Source: Streptomyces justiciae (lineage in GTDB: Bacteria > Actinomycetota > Actinomycetes > Streptomycetales > Streptomycetaceae). From it: a DNA stretch of 64,000 nt. The DNA lies in contig NZ_JADDXU010000019.1 in NCBI RefSeq assembly GCF_015163075.1, positions 101,773 through 165,772 on the forward strand. The letters are read 5' to 3'. Below are positions 1 to 8,635 of this stretch, piece after piece; the first letter of the stretch is position 1, and every line of letters begins with the position of its first letter. The position numbers and the translations under genes are program-made. The notes beneath the pieces are model-generated. The model saw only the letters and a list, made by a program, of their open reading frames with translations, did not search any database and had not been told where the DNA came from.

Positions 1-1439
1 GCCTTGACGTCGAGGCGGCCGCCGCCGGTCTCGCGGACGTCGCCGGGGATGTCCGCGTCGGCCGAGGAGACGAGGGCCGCCTTGATCCGGGCGGCGCTCC
101 AGTCGGGGTGGGCCTGCTTGACGATCGCGGCGGCGCCCGCGACGTGCGGGGTCGCCATCGACGTACCGCTCATGGACTGGTAGGCGTACACACCCCGCCC
201 GCCCGCGTTGGCGGCGGAGATGCCGACGCCCGGGGCGGTGATCTCGGGCTTGAGGGTGTGGGCGCCGTAGACCGGGCCGCGGCTGGAGAAGTTGGCGGTG
301 GAGTCGTCGCGGTCGACGGCGCCGACCGTGAGGACGCTCGGGGCGCAACCGGGCGAGGAGACGGTGTTGTTGCCCGGGCCGGAGTTGCCGGCCGCGATGA
401 CGAAGAGGGTGTTCTCGTGGGCCCGCGCGAGTTCCTCGGTGGCCTGGGCCATCGGGTCGGTGCAGTCCCGTTCGTCGGGGTTGCCGAGGCTCATGGAGAC
501 CACGTCGGCGCCCTGGTCGACCGCCCACTGCATGCCGGCGATGATCCACGAAGTCTCGCCGTAGCCGCCGTCGTTGAGGACCTTGCCGTTGAGGAGATCG
601 GCGCCGGGCGCGACCCCCTTCTTCTTGCCGCCGCTCGCGGCGCCGGTGCCGCCGACGGTGGAGGTGGTGTGGGTGCCGTGGCCCTGGTGGTCGTCGGCGT
701 CGGCCGAGTCGGTGAAGTTCCGCGACGCGCTGATCCGGCCCTTGAGGTCGGGGTGGTCGGCGTCGACGCCGGTGTCCAGGACGGCGACCTTGGTGCCCTT
801 GCCGTCGTAACCGGCGGCCCAGGCCTCCGGGGCGTGGACCTGCTTCGTCGACCGGTCGAGGGTGGCCTCCACCCTCGCGTCGAGCCACAGTTTCTTCAAC
901 GATCCCTGGTTGACGTCGGACCAGAACGCGTCGGCCTTCTCCTTGTCCGCGTCCAGCGCCACGCCGTCGATCGAGTCGAGCACCCGGTCGCGGGCGGCGC
1001 CGCGCGGGGTCTTCGGGACGCTGCGGGCGGTGACGGCTTGGTCGTACGTCGCGATCAGCGGCAGCGTGTCGGTGTGGGCGTCGTCGTAGCCCTGCCGGAC
1101 CAGGCCGGTGACGTTGAAGAGTTCCTCGTCCACGCGTCCGGCGGCCAGCGCCTCGATCGCGCCCTCGGGATAGACGTACAGGTCGTCGCCGTCCTGGCGG
1201 GTCTGGGTGAACGGGGTCGTGCCGTCCTCGCCGGGCAGGGCGACGGCCCCGTCCTTCGTGACGAGGACCCGGTCGCCGGTGACGAGGGTGACGACGGCGC
1301 CGGAGCCGGGGGTGGCCCGGCTGCCGGTCAGCGGTCTGGGTCTGTCGTCGTCGGCCGCGTGCGTGGGCGCGGCGGTCGTGACGGCCAGGACGACGGCGGT
1401 CGCCGCCCCCATGGCCGTACGGCGTATCGCTCTCGCCAA
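1..1439 (-). CDS. Subtilisin-like S8 serine protease, secreted (3' end cut off by the window edge)
   Basis: This is a secreted subtilase, read from 1439 down through position 1, so the C-terminus is missing; 479 residues are visible. The TTG start is chosen because GGAGAG lies 5 bases upstream and the first ~30 residues form a signal peptide (two Arg, then a hydrophobic run ending near THA). A propeptide of about 170 residues follows. The catalytic triad is intact: Asp222 in VLDTGVDADHPD, His254 in GHGTHTTS and Ser427 in GTSMATPH, with the oxyanion Asn in AAGNSGPGNN. It faces the regulator at 1642 across about 200 bases. The fold and mechanism are certain; the substrate is unknown. Confidence 0.93.
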   Translation of the reverse strand, partial: MARAIRRTAMGAATAVVLAVTTAAPTHAADDDRPRPLTGSRATPGSGAVVTLVTGDRVLVTKDGAVALPGEDGTTPFTQTRQDGDDLYVYPEGAIEALAAGRVDEELFNVTGLVRQGYDDAHTDTLPLIATYDQAVTARSVPKTPRGAARDRVLDSIDGVALDADKEKADAFWSDVNQGSLKKLWLDARVEATLDRSTKQVHAPEAWAAGYDGKGTKVAVLDTGVDADHPDLKGRISASRNFTDSADADDHQGHGTHTTSTVGGTGAASGGKKKGVAPGADLLNGKVLNDGGYGETSWIIAGMQWAVDQGADVVSMSLGNPDERDCTDPMAQATEELARAHENTLFVIAAGNSGPGNNTVSSPGCAPSVLTVGAVDRDDSTANFSSRGPVYGAHTLKPEITAPGVGISAANAGGRGVYAYQSMSGTSMATPHVAGAAAIVKQAHPDWSAARIKAALVSSADADIPGDVRETGGGRLDVK

Positions 1440-1641
1440 GATCGCTCTCCTGCCGTGTCGCCGCATGCCCGCGTACGCGAGACGCGCAGGCCGAAGAGGC
1501 CCAAGGCGGGCATTGCGGACGGTGGTTGATGCTGCGGTGGCGCCACGATGGCAGAGGGGCGGGTGGTGCGGCGATGATGTGCCGAGGCGGGTTTGCGCCG
1601 TGGCCGGTTCCCGCCACGGCGCTGCCGGGGAGGGGTCGTTG

Positions 1642-2622
1642 ATGCTGGGTGTGCTGGGGCTGGACGAGACGCACGAGTCGGCGTACCGGGCGCTGGTGTC
1701 CGTGGGCGCGGCCGACGTGCCCGATCTCGCGCGGCGGCTGACGCTCGCGGAGCACGACACCGAGCGCGCCCTGCGCCGCCTGGAGCGCCATGGACTCGCG
1801 GCCCAGTCCTCCGCCCGCCCCGGCCGCTGGGTCGCCGCTCCCCCGGGCGTGGCGCTGGGCGCGCTGCTCACCCAGCAGCGGCACGAGCTGGACAAGGCGG
1901 AGCTGGCGGCGGCGTTGCTCGCCGAGGAGTACCGGGCTGCGGCGGCCGAACCGGCCGTGCACGATCTGGTCGAGGTGGTGATCGGGGCGGCGGCGGTGGC
2001 GCAGCGGTTCCTTCAGTTGCAGCTCGGGGCGACGGAGGAGGTGTGCGCGCTGGTCACCGGCAATCCGGCGGTGGTCTCCGGCGGGGAGAACGACGCCGAG
2101 GAGCAGGCTGCCGGGCGCGGGGTGCGCTACCGGGTGGTGGTCGAGCGGTCGGTCCTCGATCTGCCGGACGGCATCAGCGAGCTGTCCGCCGCGCTGGGCC
2201 GGGACGAGGAGGTACGGGTGGTGGACCGGGTGCCGACGAAGCTGGTCGTCGCCGACCGCGTCCAGGCCCTCGTACCGCTGACCTCGCACACGGCGGAGCC
2301 GGCCGCGCTGGTGGTGCATGCGAGCGGGCTGCTGGAGCTGCTGTCGGGACTGTTCGAGTCGGTGTGGCGGGAGTCGCTGCCGCTGCGCCTGGGTGTCGCC
2401 GGGGTGACGGAGGAGGAGGCCGACGCCCCCGACGCCACCGACCTGGAGGTGCTGTCCCTGTTGCTCGCCGGGATGACCGACGCGAGCGTGGCCAAACAGC
2501 TCGATCTGGGGCTGCGGACCGTGCAGCGGCGGGTGAAGCGGCTGATGGAGCTGGCGGGCGTGACGACACGATTGCAGCTGGGGTGGCATGCGTACGAGCG
2601 AGGGTGGGTGGCCCGCCAGTGA
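1642..2622 (+). CDS. TrmB/LuxR-type helix-turn-helix regulator
   Basis: 326 residues. The first ~60 residues look like a TrmB-type winged helix (LDETHESAYRALVSVGAADV, then DLARRLTLAE), and the last ~60 carry a LuxR-type helix-turn-helix (LSLLLAGMTDASVAKQLDLG, then RTVQRRVKRLMELAG). The middle resembles the sensor part of Streptomyces regulators of this layout. The ATG at 1642 follows a GGGGAGGGG ribosome site; a TTG directly before it is an alternative. It lies divergent to the subtilase, so it may control that gene, but this is inference from position only. The ligand is unknown. Confidence 0.85.
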   Translation: MLGVLGLDETHESAYRALVSVGAADVPDLARRLTLAEHDTERALRRLERHGLAAQSSARPGRWVAAPPGVALGALLTQQRHELDKAELAAALLAEEYRAAAAEPAVHDLVEVVIGAAAVAQRFLQLQLGATEEVCALVTGNPAVVSGGENDAEEQAAGRGVRYRVVVERSVLDLPDGISELSAALGRDEEVRVVDRVPTKLVVADRVQALVPLTSHTAEPAALVVHASGLLELLSGLFESVWRESLPLRLGVAGVTEEEADAPDATDLEVLSLLLAGMTDASVAKQLDLGLRTVQRRVKRLMELAGVTTRLQLGWHAYERGWVARQ

Positions 2623-2677
2623 CCTGGGCGAACCTTACTGACCTGCGGTTTCTCCGGTCGTCGGGCACCCTGGACGA

Positions 2678-3160
2678 ATGGGAGTGTGGGACCTCCTGCT
2701 GGTCGGCCTGGTCCTCCTGCTCGGCCTGTGCGGAGTGCTCGTGCCCGGGGTGCCGGGGTCGTGGCTCGTGTGGGCCGCGGTCTCGTGGTGGGCGCTGAAA
2801 GATCCGCAGCCGGTCGCGTGGTGGGTGCTGGTGGGGGCCACCGTGGTGCTGTTCCTGTCCCAGGTGGTGCGCTGGGCGCTGCCACCACGCCGGCTGCGCA
2901 CGAGCGGCGCGACGCCCCGGATGGGCGTGTACGCCGGTGTCGGCGCGTTCCTCGGGTTCTTCCTGATCCCGGTGCTGGGCGCGATCCCCGGCTTCATGGG
3001 CGGCGTCTACCTGTATGAACGCCTCCGCCTCGGCCGGCACGGAGAGGCGGTCGCGGCCCTGCGCACGGTGATGCGCTCGGGCGGCTCCAGCGTGCTGACG
3101 GAACTGTTCACGTGCCTGCTGATCGCGGGCGCGTGGCTGGGGGCGGTGATCTGGGGGTGA
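2678..3160 (+). CDS. DUF456 family membrane protein
   Basis: 160 residues, almost entirely hydrophobic, with about four membrane segments. It starts directly with a helix (VWDLLLVGLVLLLGLCGVLV) and has the glycine-rich PGVPGSW turn typical of DUF456 proteins. A basic loop, PPRRLRTSG, separates the two halves. It starts 55 bases after the LuxR-type regulator on the same strand and may be co-transcribed. The biochemical role of the family is unknown. Confidence 0.82.
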   Translation: MGVWDLLLVGLVLLLGLCGVLVPGVPGSWLVWAAVSWWALKDPQPVAWWVLVGATVVLFLSQVVRWALPPRRLRTSGATPRMGVYAGVGAFLGFFLIPVLGAIPGFMGGVYLYERLRLGRHGEAVAALRTVMRSGGSSVLTELFTCLLIAGAWLGAVIWG

Positions 3161-3226
3161 CGTAGGCCTGCGGCCCTAGTCCGAGGAGCCGATGTGTGGG
3201 CGGGGCGGGCGTGTTTGGGTGGCCGC

Positions 3227-3610
3227 ATGACCGAATTCAGCGAGGCCGAACGCGCGTATCTGAAGTCGCAGCGGCTGGGGCGGCTCGCCACCGTCGACCC
3301 CCAGGGGCAGCCGCAGGCGAACCCGGTCGGTTTCTTCCCGCAGGACGACGGGACGATCCTGGTCGGTGGCTACCAGATGGGCCGCAGCAAGAAGTGGCGC
3401 AACCTGGAGAAGAACCCGAAGGTCGCGCTCGTCGTCGACGACATCGTCAGCCTCCGGCCCTGGAAGGTGCGGGGCATCGACATCCGCGGGGAGGCCGAGC
3501 TGCTGGTGGGCCCGCACGGACTGGGCCCGCACTTCAGCGAGGAGGTGATCCGCATCCATCCGCGGCGGATCCACAGCTGGGGTCTAGAGGACGCCTTCGA
3601 GGGTGAGTAG
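3227..3610 (+). CDS. PPOX-fold (pyridoxamine 5'-phosphate oxidase-like) F420/flavin-dependent protein
   Basis: 127 residues. The split-barrel pattern of small actinobacterial PPOX enzymes is clear: an N-terminal helix (FSEAERAYLKSQRLGRLATV), the strand QANPVGFF, the cofactor loop MGRSKKWRNLEKNPKVALVV and the dimer strand RPWKVRGIDIRGEAEL. The family uses F420 or flavin to reduce small substrates. The ATG at 3227 is preferred over an upstream GTG at 3194 because it begins the conserved helix. Its end overlaps the convergent ogt gene by 27 bases. The cofactor choice is inferred from the family. Confidence 0.85.
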   Translation: MTEFSEAERAYLKSQRLGRLATVDPQGQPQANPVGFFPQDDGTILVGGYQMGRSKKWRNLEKNPKVALVVDDIVSLRPWKVRGIDIRGEAELLVGPHGLGPHFSEEVIRIHPRRIHSWGLEDAFEGE

Positions 3611-4066
3611 CGCGGTCTTGCGCTCCAGCCCGCCCGCGTAACCCGTCATCGACCCGTCCGCGCCGATCACCCGATGACAGGGCCGGACGATCAGCAGCGG
3701 GTTGGCGCCGATCGCGCCACCGACGGCGCGTACGGCGGCTCTGGACGCCCCGACCCGGGCGGCGATCTCGCCGTAGGTGACCGTCGCCCCGTAGGGAACG
3801 TCGTCGAGCGCGGCCCAGACCCGCTCCCGGAAGGCGGTGCCCTCGGCACGCAACTCCAGCTCGAACTCCTTGAGTTCACCGGCGAAGTAGGCGGCGAGCT
3901 GCTCCTGGGACGCACGGAAGGGCCCGGGGTCGCACCGCCAACTCCCCTCCACCACCCGCCCGTTCTTCTGCCCGGGAACGGACAGGGAGGTGAGCGCACC
4001 GCCCGGCTCAGCGGTGAGCAGGAGCGGCCCCACCGGGCTTTCGACGGTCGTCCAGTAGAGGGTCAT
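3584..4066 (-). CDS. ogt: Methylated-DNA-[protein]-cysteine S-methyltransferase
   Basis: 160 residues. This suicide repair protein removes alkyl groups from O6-alkylguanine in DNA. The acceptor Cys130 sits in the diagnostic PCHRVIG motif. The DNA-binding helix-turn-helix (VTYGEIAARVGASRAAVRAVGGAIGANP, given here as separate parts VTYGEIAARVG and ASRAAVRAVG) precedes it. The start overlaps the stop of the Ada-AlkA gene by 4 bases (ATGA), so the two repair genes are translationally coupled. An adaptive-response unit for alkylation damage is the obvious reading. Confidence 0.95.
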   Translation of the reverse strand: MTLYWTTVESPVGPLLLTAEPGGALTSLSVPGQKNGRVVEGSWRCDPGPFRASQEQLAAYFAGELKEFELELRAEGTAFRERVWAALDDVPYGATVTYGEIAARVGASRAAVRAVGGAIGANPLLIVRPCHRVIGADGSMTGYAGGLERKTALLTLEGVL

Positions 4067-5415
4067 CGGGGCTCCAACTCCCCTGCGGTGCGCAGGTGTT
4101 GCAGGGCGTACGAGCGCCAGGGGCGCCAGCTGTCGGGGATGTCGAGGTCGGGCGGGGCGACGTCCGGGTCGCCGAGGGCGCGGGTGCGGATGACGGCGAC
4201 CGTGCGGGCGTCCATGCCGGGGAGGGCGAGCAGGGCGGCCTGCGCGTCGTCGCGGTCGGCGCCGGGGTCGAGCCGTACAGCACCGTCGGCGAGGGCGGCG
4301 GCGAGGGCCGCGACGGGACCGTCGGCCTGGGCGAGGGCGGCGGCCTCGGGGAACAGGTGCGTGAGGCTGCCGCAGGGCGCGTCGAGGGCCTTGCCGTACC
4401 GCCGTACGAGCCGCTCGGCCTCCTCGGTCCCGACGAGCGCCCGCACCGCGAGCTCCTCGGGATCGGCCGCCCCGGGCGACCGCAGCCCGGGCCGGGCGGC
4501 GACCAGCGGAGCGAGCCTCGGATCGGCGCCGAGCCGCTCGTCGACGGCGTACGGATCGGCGTCGAGGTCGAGGAGCCGGCGCAGCCGGCCGACGGCGGTC
4601 GTCAGATCGCGCAGGTCGGTGAGGTGCAGCCGGGCGTCGAGCCAGCCCCGGGGGCGCTCGTCGACGGCGACGATCCCGGTGCCGTACGGCAGCCGGAGGG
4701 TCCGCCGGTAGACCCGCCTCCCGGGAGGCCCGCTGACCTCCTCGACGCCCGGTACGGCCTCGGCGGCCAGGACGTCGAAGACGGCGGAGGACTGGTAATG
4801 GCCCCGGTAGGCGAGCCGCAGCGGCACCCCGGCCGACGGGGTGGCCGTACGACGCGCGCCGGGGGCGGCGGCGCGCAGCTCGCTGGGCGTCGAGGCGTAC
4901 ACGGTGCGGATCGTGTCGTTGAACTGCCTCACGCTGGCGAAACCGGCGGCAAATGCCACCTGGGTGACCGGCAGCTCGGTGGTCTGGAGCAGGACGCGGG
5001 CGGTGTGCGAGCGCTGGGCCCGGGCGAGAGCCACGGGCCCGGCGCCGAGCTCGGCGGTGAGCTGCCGCTGGACCTGCCGGGCGCTGTACCCCAGCCGCCC
5101 GGCCAGCCCGGCGACGCCCTCACGGTCGACGACCCCGTCCCCGATCAGCCGCATCGCCCGCCCCACGACGTCGGCCCGCACGTTCCACTCCGCAGACCCC
5201 GGCACCGCATCCGGCCGACACCGCCGACAGGCCCGGAACCCCGACCCCTGAGCGGCGGCGGCGGTCGCGAAGAACCGCACGTTCCGCCGCTTCGGCGTGA
5301 CGGCAGGACAGCTGGGCCGGCAGTAGATCCCGGTGGTGGAGACGGCGAAGAAGAACTCCCCGTCAAACCGCCCGTCCCGACTGCGCACAGCTTCGTACCT
5401 GGTGTCTTCGTCCAT
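4063..5415 (-). CDS. alkA: Ada-AlkA fusion: methyl-phosphotriester sensor/AraC regulator plus 3-methyladenine DNA glycosylase
   Basis: 450 residues in three parts. Residues 1-75 form the Ada zinc-thiolate methyl acceptor with four cysteines (C32, C36, C63, C66 in GIYCRPSCP and RACRRCRPD). An AraC-type helix-turn-helix of about 100 residues follows, with AGFASVRQFNDTIR. Residues ~205-440 are an AlkA N-domain and HhH-GPD glycosylase, with LPGMDARTVAVI and the catalytic Asp region GDPDVAPPDLD. The ATG at 5415 is chosen because it begins the conserved Ada domain; frames upstream are open but not conserved. It probably activates itself and ogt when methylated. Confidence 0.93.
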   Translation of the reverse strand: MDEDTRYEAVRSRDGRFDGEFFFAVSTTGIYCRPSCPAVTPKRRNVRFFATAAAAQGSGFRACRRCRPDAVPGSAEWNVRADVVGRAMRLIGDGVVDREGVAGLAGRLGYSARQVQRQLTAELGAGPVALARAQRSHTARVLLQTTELPVTQVAFAAGFASVRQFNDTIRTVYASTPSELRAAAPGARRTATPSAGVPLRLAYRGHYQSSAVFDVLAAEAVPGVEEVSGPPGRRVYRRTLRLPYGTGIVAVDERPRGWLDARLHLTDLRDLTTAVGRLRRLLDLDADPYAVDERLGADPRLAPLVAARPGLRSPGAADPEELAVRALVGTEEAERLVRRYGKALDAPCGSLTHLFPEAAALAQADGPVAALAAALADGAVRLDPGADRDDAQAALLALPGMDARTVAVIRTRALGDPDVAPPDLDIPDSWRPWRSYALQHLRTAGELEPR

Positions 5416-5486
5416 CACAGGTTCCAGTGTGGTCCAGGTACGAAGATGCGGCTGGCGGATTTCAGACACGGTACTGACGAGGCTCC

Positions 5487-5540
5487 TAGGGGCGCGGGGA
5501 ACTGCGCGACAAGCCACAGCGCACCTGCACCCGCCGGACG
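5487..5540. repeat. Streptomyces intergenic repeat, copy 1
   Basis: A GGGGCGCGGGGAACTGCGCG core followed by ACAAGCCACAGC. The same core occurs at 38932 and 46821, always between genes. This short element is familiar from many Streptomyces intergenic regions; its function is not known. Here it lies between rsgA and the Ada-AlkA gene. Confidence 0.8.
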
Positions 5541-5565
5541 GCCCCGCGCGGCACCCCACTAGGCG

Positions 5566-6669
5566 CTAAGCCCACCGCCCCCGCTTAACCTCCATGGCCG
5601 CCTTACCCTCGGCCCCCCGCTTCTTCCACTCCCGCCGAAGCTCCGCACGGACCCGCGCATCGGTCTTGGCGACAATCCGCTGGTTCTCCCGAATCAGCTT
5701 CCGATAGCTCTCCAGCCGCCGCTCGGGCAGCTCCCCGGAGTCGATCGCGGCGAGCACCGCGCACCCCGGCTCGCTCTCGTGCGCACAGTCATGGAACCGG
5801 CACTCCCCCGCCAGCTCCTCGATCTCGGAGAACACCTGCCCGACGCCGCTCTCGGCGTCGAAGAGCCCGACGCCTCGCAGCCCGGGCGTGTCGATGAGGA
5901 CACCCCCGCCGGGCAGGGCGAGCAGATTGCGGGTCGTGGTGGTGTGCCGTCCCTTCCCGTCGACGTCACGGGCGGCCTGGACCTCCATGACCTCGGAGCC
6001 GACGAGAGCGTTGGCCAGGGTCGACTTCCCGGCGCCGGACTGCCCGAGCAGCACGGAGGTACCGCCGGAGACCACCGCGGTGAGGATGTCGAGCCCGTCC
6101 CCGTCCAGGGCGCTGACGGTGAGCACCGGCACACCCGGCGCCGTCGTCTCCACGTCCTGGACGAGATGCGCGAGCGTCACGGCGTCCGGGACGAGGTCGG
6201 CCTTGGTGAGCACGACGACGGGCTGGGCGCCGCTCTCCCAGGCGAGGGCGAGGAAGCGCTCGATGCGGCCGAGGTCGAGTTCGACGGCCAGCGACACGGC
6301 GACGATCGCGTGGTCGACGTTGGCGGCGAGGATCTGCCCCTCGGACCGCTTGGAGGAGGTGGAGCGCACGAAGGCGGTACGGCGCGGCAGATACGTCCGT
6401 ACGTAGCGCGGGTTGCCGCCGGGTTCGACGGCGACCCAGTCGCCGGTGCACACGACCCGCAGCGGGTCGTGCGGGGTGACGAACGCGGTGTCGGCGCGCA
6501 GCGTCCCGTGAGCGGTGACGACGTCGCACTGCCCGCGGTCGACGCGGACGACCCGCCCGGCGAGCAGTCCTTCGGCGTCGTAGGGGGCGAACTCGTCCGC
6601 CCATGCGTCGTCCCAGCCGTAGGGAGCGAGCGCGGAGAAAACAGAAGAGGTGGAGCCGGAGGAAGTCAA
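5566..6669 (-). CDS. rsgA: Ribosome small-subunit-dependent GTPase A
   Basis: 367 residues. This circularly permuted GTPase helps late 30S ribosome maturation. An OB-fold (about residues 35-105) comes first. The GTPase motifs appear in permuted order: G4 (LTKADLV), G5 (SALDGDG), G1 (GQSGAGKSTL), then G3 (DTPGLRGVG). The C-terminal zinc module has CRFHDCAHESEPGC. The TTG start at 6669 is supported by GAAGGG six bases upstream. A small open frame with a strong ribosome site precedes it by 45 bases. Identification is secure. Confidence 0.95.
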   Translation of the reverse strand: MTSSGSTSSVFSALAPYGWDDAWADEFAPYDAEGLLAGRVVRVDRGQCDVVTAHGTLRADTAFVTPHDPLRVVCTGDWVAVEPGGNPRYVRTYLPRRTAFVRSTSSKRSEGQILAANVDHAIVAVSLAVELDLGRIERFLALAWESGAQPVVVLTKADLVPDAVTLAHLVQDVETTAPGVPVLTVSALDGDGLDILTAVVSGGTSVLLGQSGAGKSTLANALVGSEVMEVQAARDVDGKGRHTTTTRNLLALPGGGVLIDTPGLRGVGLFDAESGVGQVFSEIEELAGECRFHDCAHESEPGCAVLAAIDSGELPERRLESYRKLIRENQRIVAKTDARVRAELRREWKKRGAEGKAAMEVKRGRWA

Positions 6670-6714
6670 GGGTGACCCTTCGAAGGGCGGCCCCGGCGAG
6701 GAAGTTGTGTGAGG

Positions 6715-6786
6715 TCAGCCGGTGGCCACGGAGGAGGTGGACGTGATGATCTGAATGCGGGCAGCGCTCATCGCAGTGACAGCCAT
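6715..6786 (-). CDS. Possible 23-residue leader peptide upstream of rsgA
   Basis: An ATG preceded by a near-perfect ribosome site (GAGGAGGTG, 7 bases before the start) opens a 23-codon frame beginning MAVTAMSAARIQII, rich in Ser, Thr and Ala, and ending in TGA 45 bases before the rsgA start. The ribosome site is stronger than that of rsgA itself. No family is recognised. It could be a leader peptide that tunes rsgA translation, or an upstream small protein. Only the ribosome site and position support it. Confidence 0.4.
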   Translation of the reverse strand: MAVTAMSAARIQIITSTSSVATG

Positions 6787-6884
6787 CGGTCGACACCTCC
6801 TCGAAAAAACTCACTCGGCCAGCCCGTCCGGCTGGAACGTCCACACCGTATCCGGGGCACCCTCGGCCCCGTCAACCGAATTAA

Positions 6885-8369
6885 TCAGGCCTTCGTGCAG
6901 GCCTGCCCGTTCAACGTCACGTCGTACCCCGGCGTGTTCGCCCCCTGCCAGGAGGCGAGGAAGCCGAAGGCGAGGTCGGCGCCCGCCGCGACGGTCTTGT
7001 TGTAGTCGGCGGCGGTGGCGGTGACGCGGGAGCCGCTCTGGGTGAAGTTCCCGTCCCACATCTGGTTGACCTTCTGGCCGTCCTTGAAGGACCAGGCGAC
7101 CCGCCAGTCGTCGAGGGCCCGCGCGGTGGTGACGGTGATGGTGGCCTGGAAGCCGTCCGGCCACTGGTTGACGAGGGCGTACTTGTAGGTGCAGGCGGCC
7201 GGTTCGGTCGTGGCGGGGGCCGGTTTGTCGTCGTCGTGCGCGGCGGAGGAGGTGGTGCCCTGGGGTTCGGGGTCGGGGTTCTCCCGGGTGGGCGAGCCCT
7301 GGGTGTCGCTCGCGGACGGGGTCGGCGAGCCCGACGGGCGGGCGCTCGCGGAGGGCAGCGTGGTGCCGGGGTCGGCCGCGACCGGCTGGCGGTCGGCGGA
7401 GTCGCCGGGGCTCGCGGAGCCGTCGTCCATGTCGCCCTTGCCGAACGGCATCATCGAGACGCCGAGCGCCAGCAGCGAGACGAGTACGGCGGTGACGAGG
7501 AGGCTGTTGCGTACGACCCGCGCCTTGTGCGCGCCCGGGTTCGGCGGGCCCGCGTCGGCCGGTTCCGGGCGTCCGGCACCCAGCCGCACCTCGGCGGCCC
7601 GGCGTCTGCGCTCCAGGTAGGCGAGGCCGCCCCAGCCGATGACCCCGCCGGCGAGGGCCGCGGGCAGCCCTCCGCCGTGCAGCCGCAGACAGGCGGCGGC
7701 CTCGGCGCACTGCACGCAGGTGGCGAGGTGCCGGGAGAGGTCCTCGGGGGTGTCGGCGCCGGAGGACCGGGTGACCGCGTCGAGGAGCCGGGCGTAGCTG
7801 CGGCACTGCGCGGCCATCGGGGTGTCGAGGTGGTTGCGGTGGCTGCGGTCCCTGAACAGGCCGCGCACCTGGGCGAGTTCCTCGGACACCTGGGCCGGGT
7901 CGAGGCCGAGCCGGCGGGCCACCACCGACAGCGGCAGCGCCTCGACCTCGGCGAGCCAGAGCAGGTCGGCATCGTGTTCCTGCATGTCGCGCAACCCGCG
8001 CAGGGCGAGCGGACGTTGGAGCGGCGGGCCGGTGTAGCGGTCGGCCTTCTCGGAGTTGAGCCAGAGCCGCAGGTCGGGGTCGAGCTTGTGGCCCTGGCCG
8101 TCGGTCTCCCAGCCGGCCGCGGTGGTCCGCACCGCGGTGAGCAGCAGCGGGATCATCGGCAGCCGGGGTGCCCGCCGGCCGGCGCCGCGGCCCGGGCCCG
8201 TGTCGGCCGCTCTGGCCTCGCGCATGCCGAGCGAGAACGCCTCCGTGGCCAGTTGGTTGGCCGCGGTGGACCCGGACGTGCACAGGTCGGCATAGGAGAG
8301 CACCGCGTCCCAGCACTCCGAGAACAGCGCGGCCTCGGTGGCATCATGGGGGGTCGGCAGGTCGGGCAT
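6885..8369 (-). CDS. ECF-like sigma factor fused to zinc anti-sigma-like motif, membrane segment and extracellular CBM2
   Basis: 494 residues. Residues 1-180 resemble sigma-70 regions 2 and 4; the region-4-like helix-turn-helix is LPLSVVARRLGLDPAQVSEE (about 146-165). His214, Cys218 and Cys221 (HLATCVQC) form a zinc anti-sigma (ZAS)-like motif. A first hydrophobic stretch (234-251) is followed by a clear membrane helix (288-308), a Pro/Ser/Thr linker (310-390) and a CBM2 cellulose-binding domain (393-492). That domain has Cys393/Cys491 placed for a disulfide and exposed Trp. The layout recalls sigma factors of the ECF52 type (such as S. coelicolor SCO4117); family placement is from memory. 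GCAGGAGACCG precedes the ATG. A self-contained cell-wall polymer sensor is inferred. Confidence 0.82.
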   Translation of the reverse strand: MPDLPTPHDATEAALFSECWDAVLSYADLCTSGSTAANQLATEAFSLGMREARAADTGPGRGAGRRAPRLPMIPLLLTAVRTTAAGWETDGQGHKLDPDLRLWLNSEKADRYTGPPLQRPLALRGLRDMQEHDADLLWLAEVEALPLSVVARRLGLDPAQVSEELAQVRGLFRDRSHRNHLDTPMAAQCRSYARLLDAVTRSSGADTPEDLSRHLATCVQCAEAAACLRLHGGGLPAALAGGVIGWGGLAYLERRRRAAEVRLGAGRPEPADAGPPNPGAHKARVVRNSLLVTAVLVSLLALGVSMMPFGKGDMDDGSASPGDSADRQPVAADPGTTLPSASARPSGSPTPSASDTQGSPTRENPDPEPQGTTSSAAHDDDKPAPATTEPAACTYKYALVNQWPDGFQATITVTTARALDDWRVAWSFKDGQKVNQMWDGNFTQSGSRVTATAADYNKTVAAGADLAFGFLASWQGANTPGYDVTLNGQACTKA

Positions 8370-8588
8370 CGGTCTCCTGCATCCAGAGCGAGGTCAACTC
8401 ACCTTATTGGCAACGGAGTTGTGGGGAACCTCGCGGCAGTGCACGAGCTTTTCACGGGTTCCACACAACTGACAAGCGGGCTATTCAAATCCGGTTACCG
8501 GGAGTTGGCGTACGCCCACGTCACGTTGCCCTTGTTGTGCCTGTTGCGCCTGTTCCTTCTGGTGTCACTTCTGGATACATACGCAAAG

Positions 8589-8616
8589 AAGGCCCGGACG
8601 TCTCTATCCGGGCCTT
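8589..8616. terminator. Rho-independent-type hairpin after the radical-SAM gene
   Basis: Arms AAGGCCCGGA and TCCGGGCCTT pair perfectly (10 bp) around an 8-base loop, 20 bases after the stop of the radical-SAM gene. T-rich tracts flank it on both strands, so it may work in both directions. Confidence 0.85.
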
Positions 8617-8635
8617 CCTTTTCGCGAACCTACGG

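Noticed and set aside
8441..8469. GGAACC-like ECF -35 box upstream of the sigma/CBM2 fusion
   Set aside because: No fitting -10 element at 16-17 bases was found, so autoregulation was not claimed.
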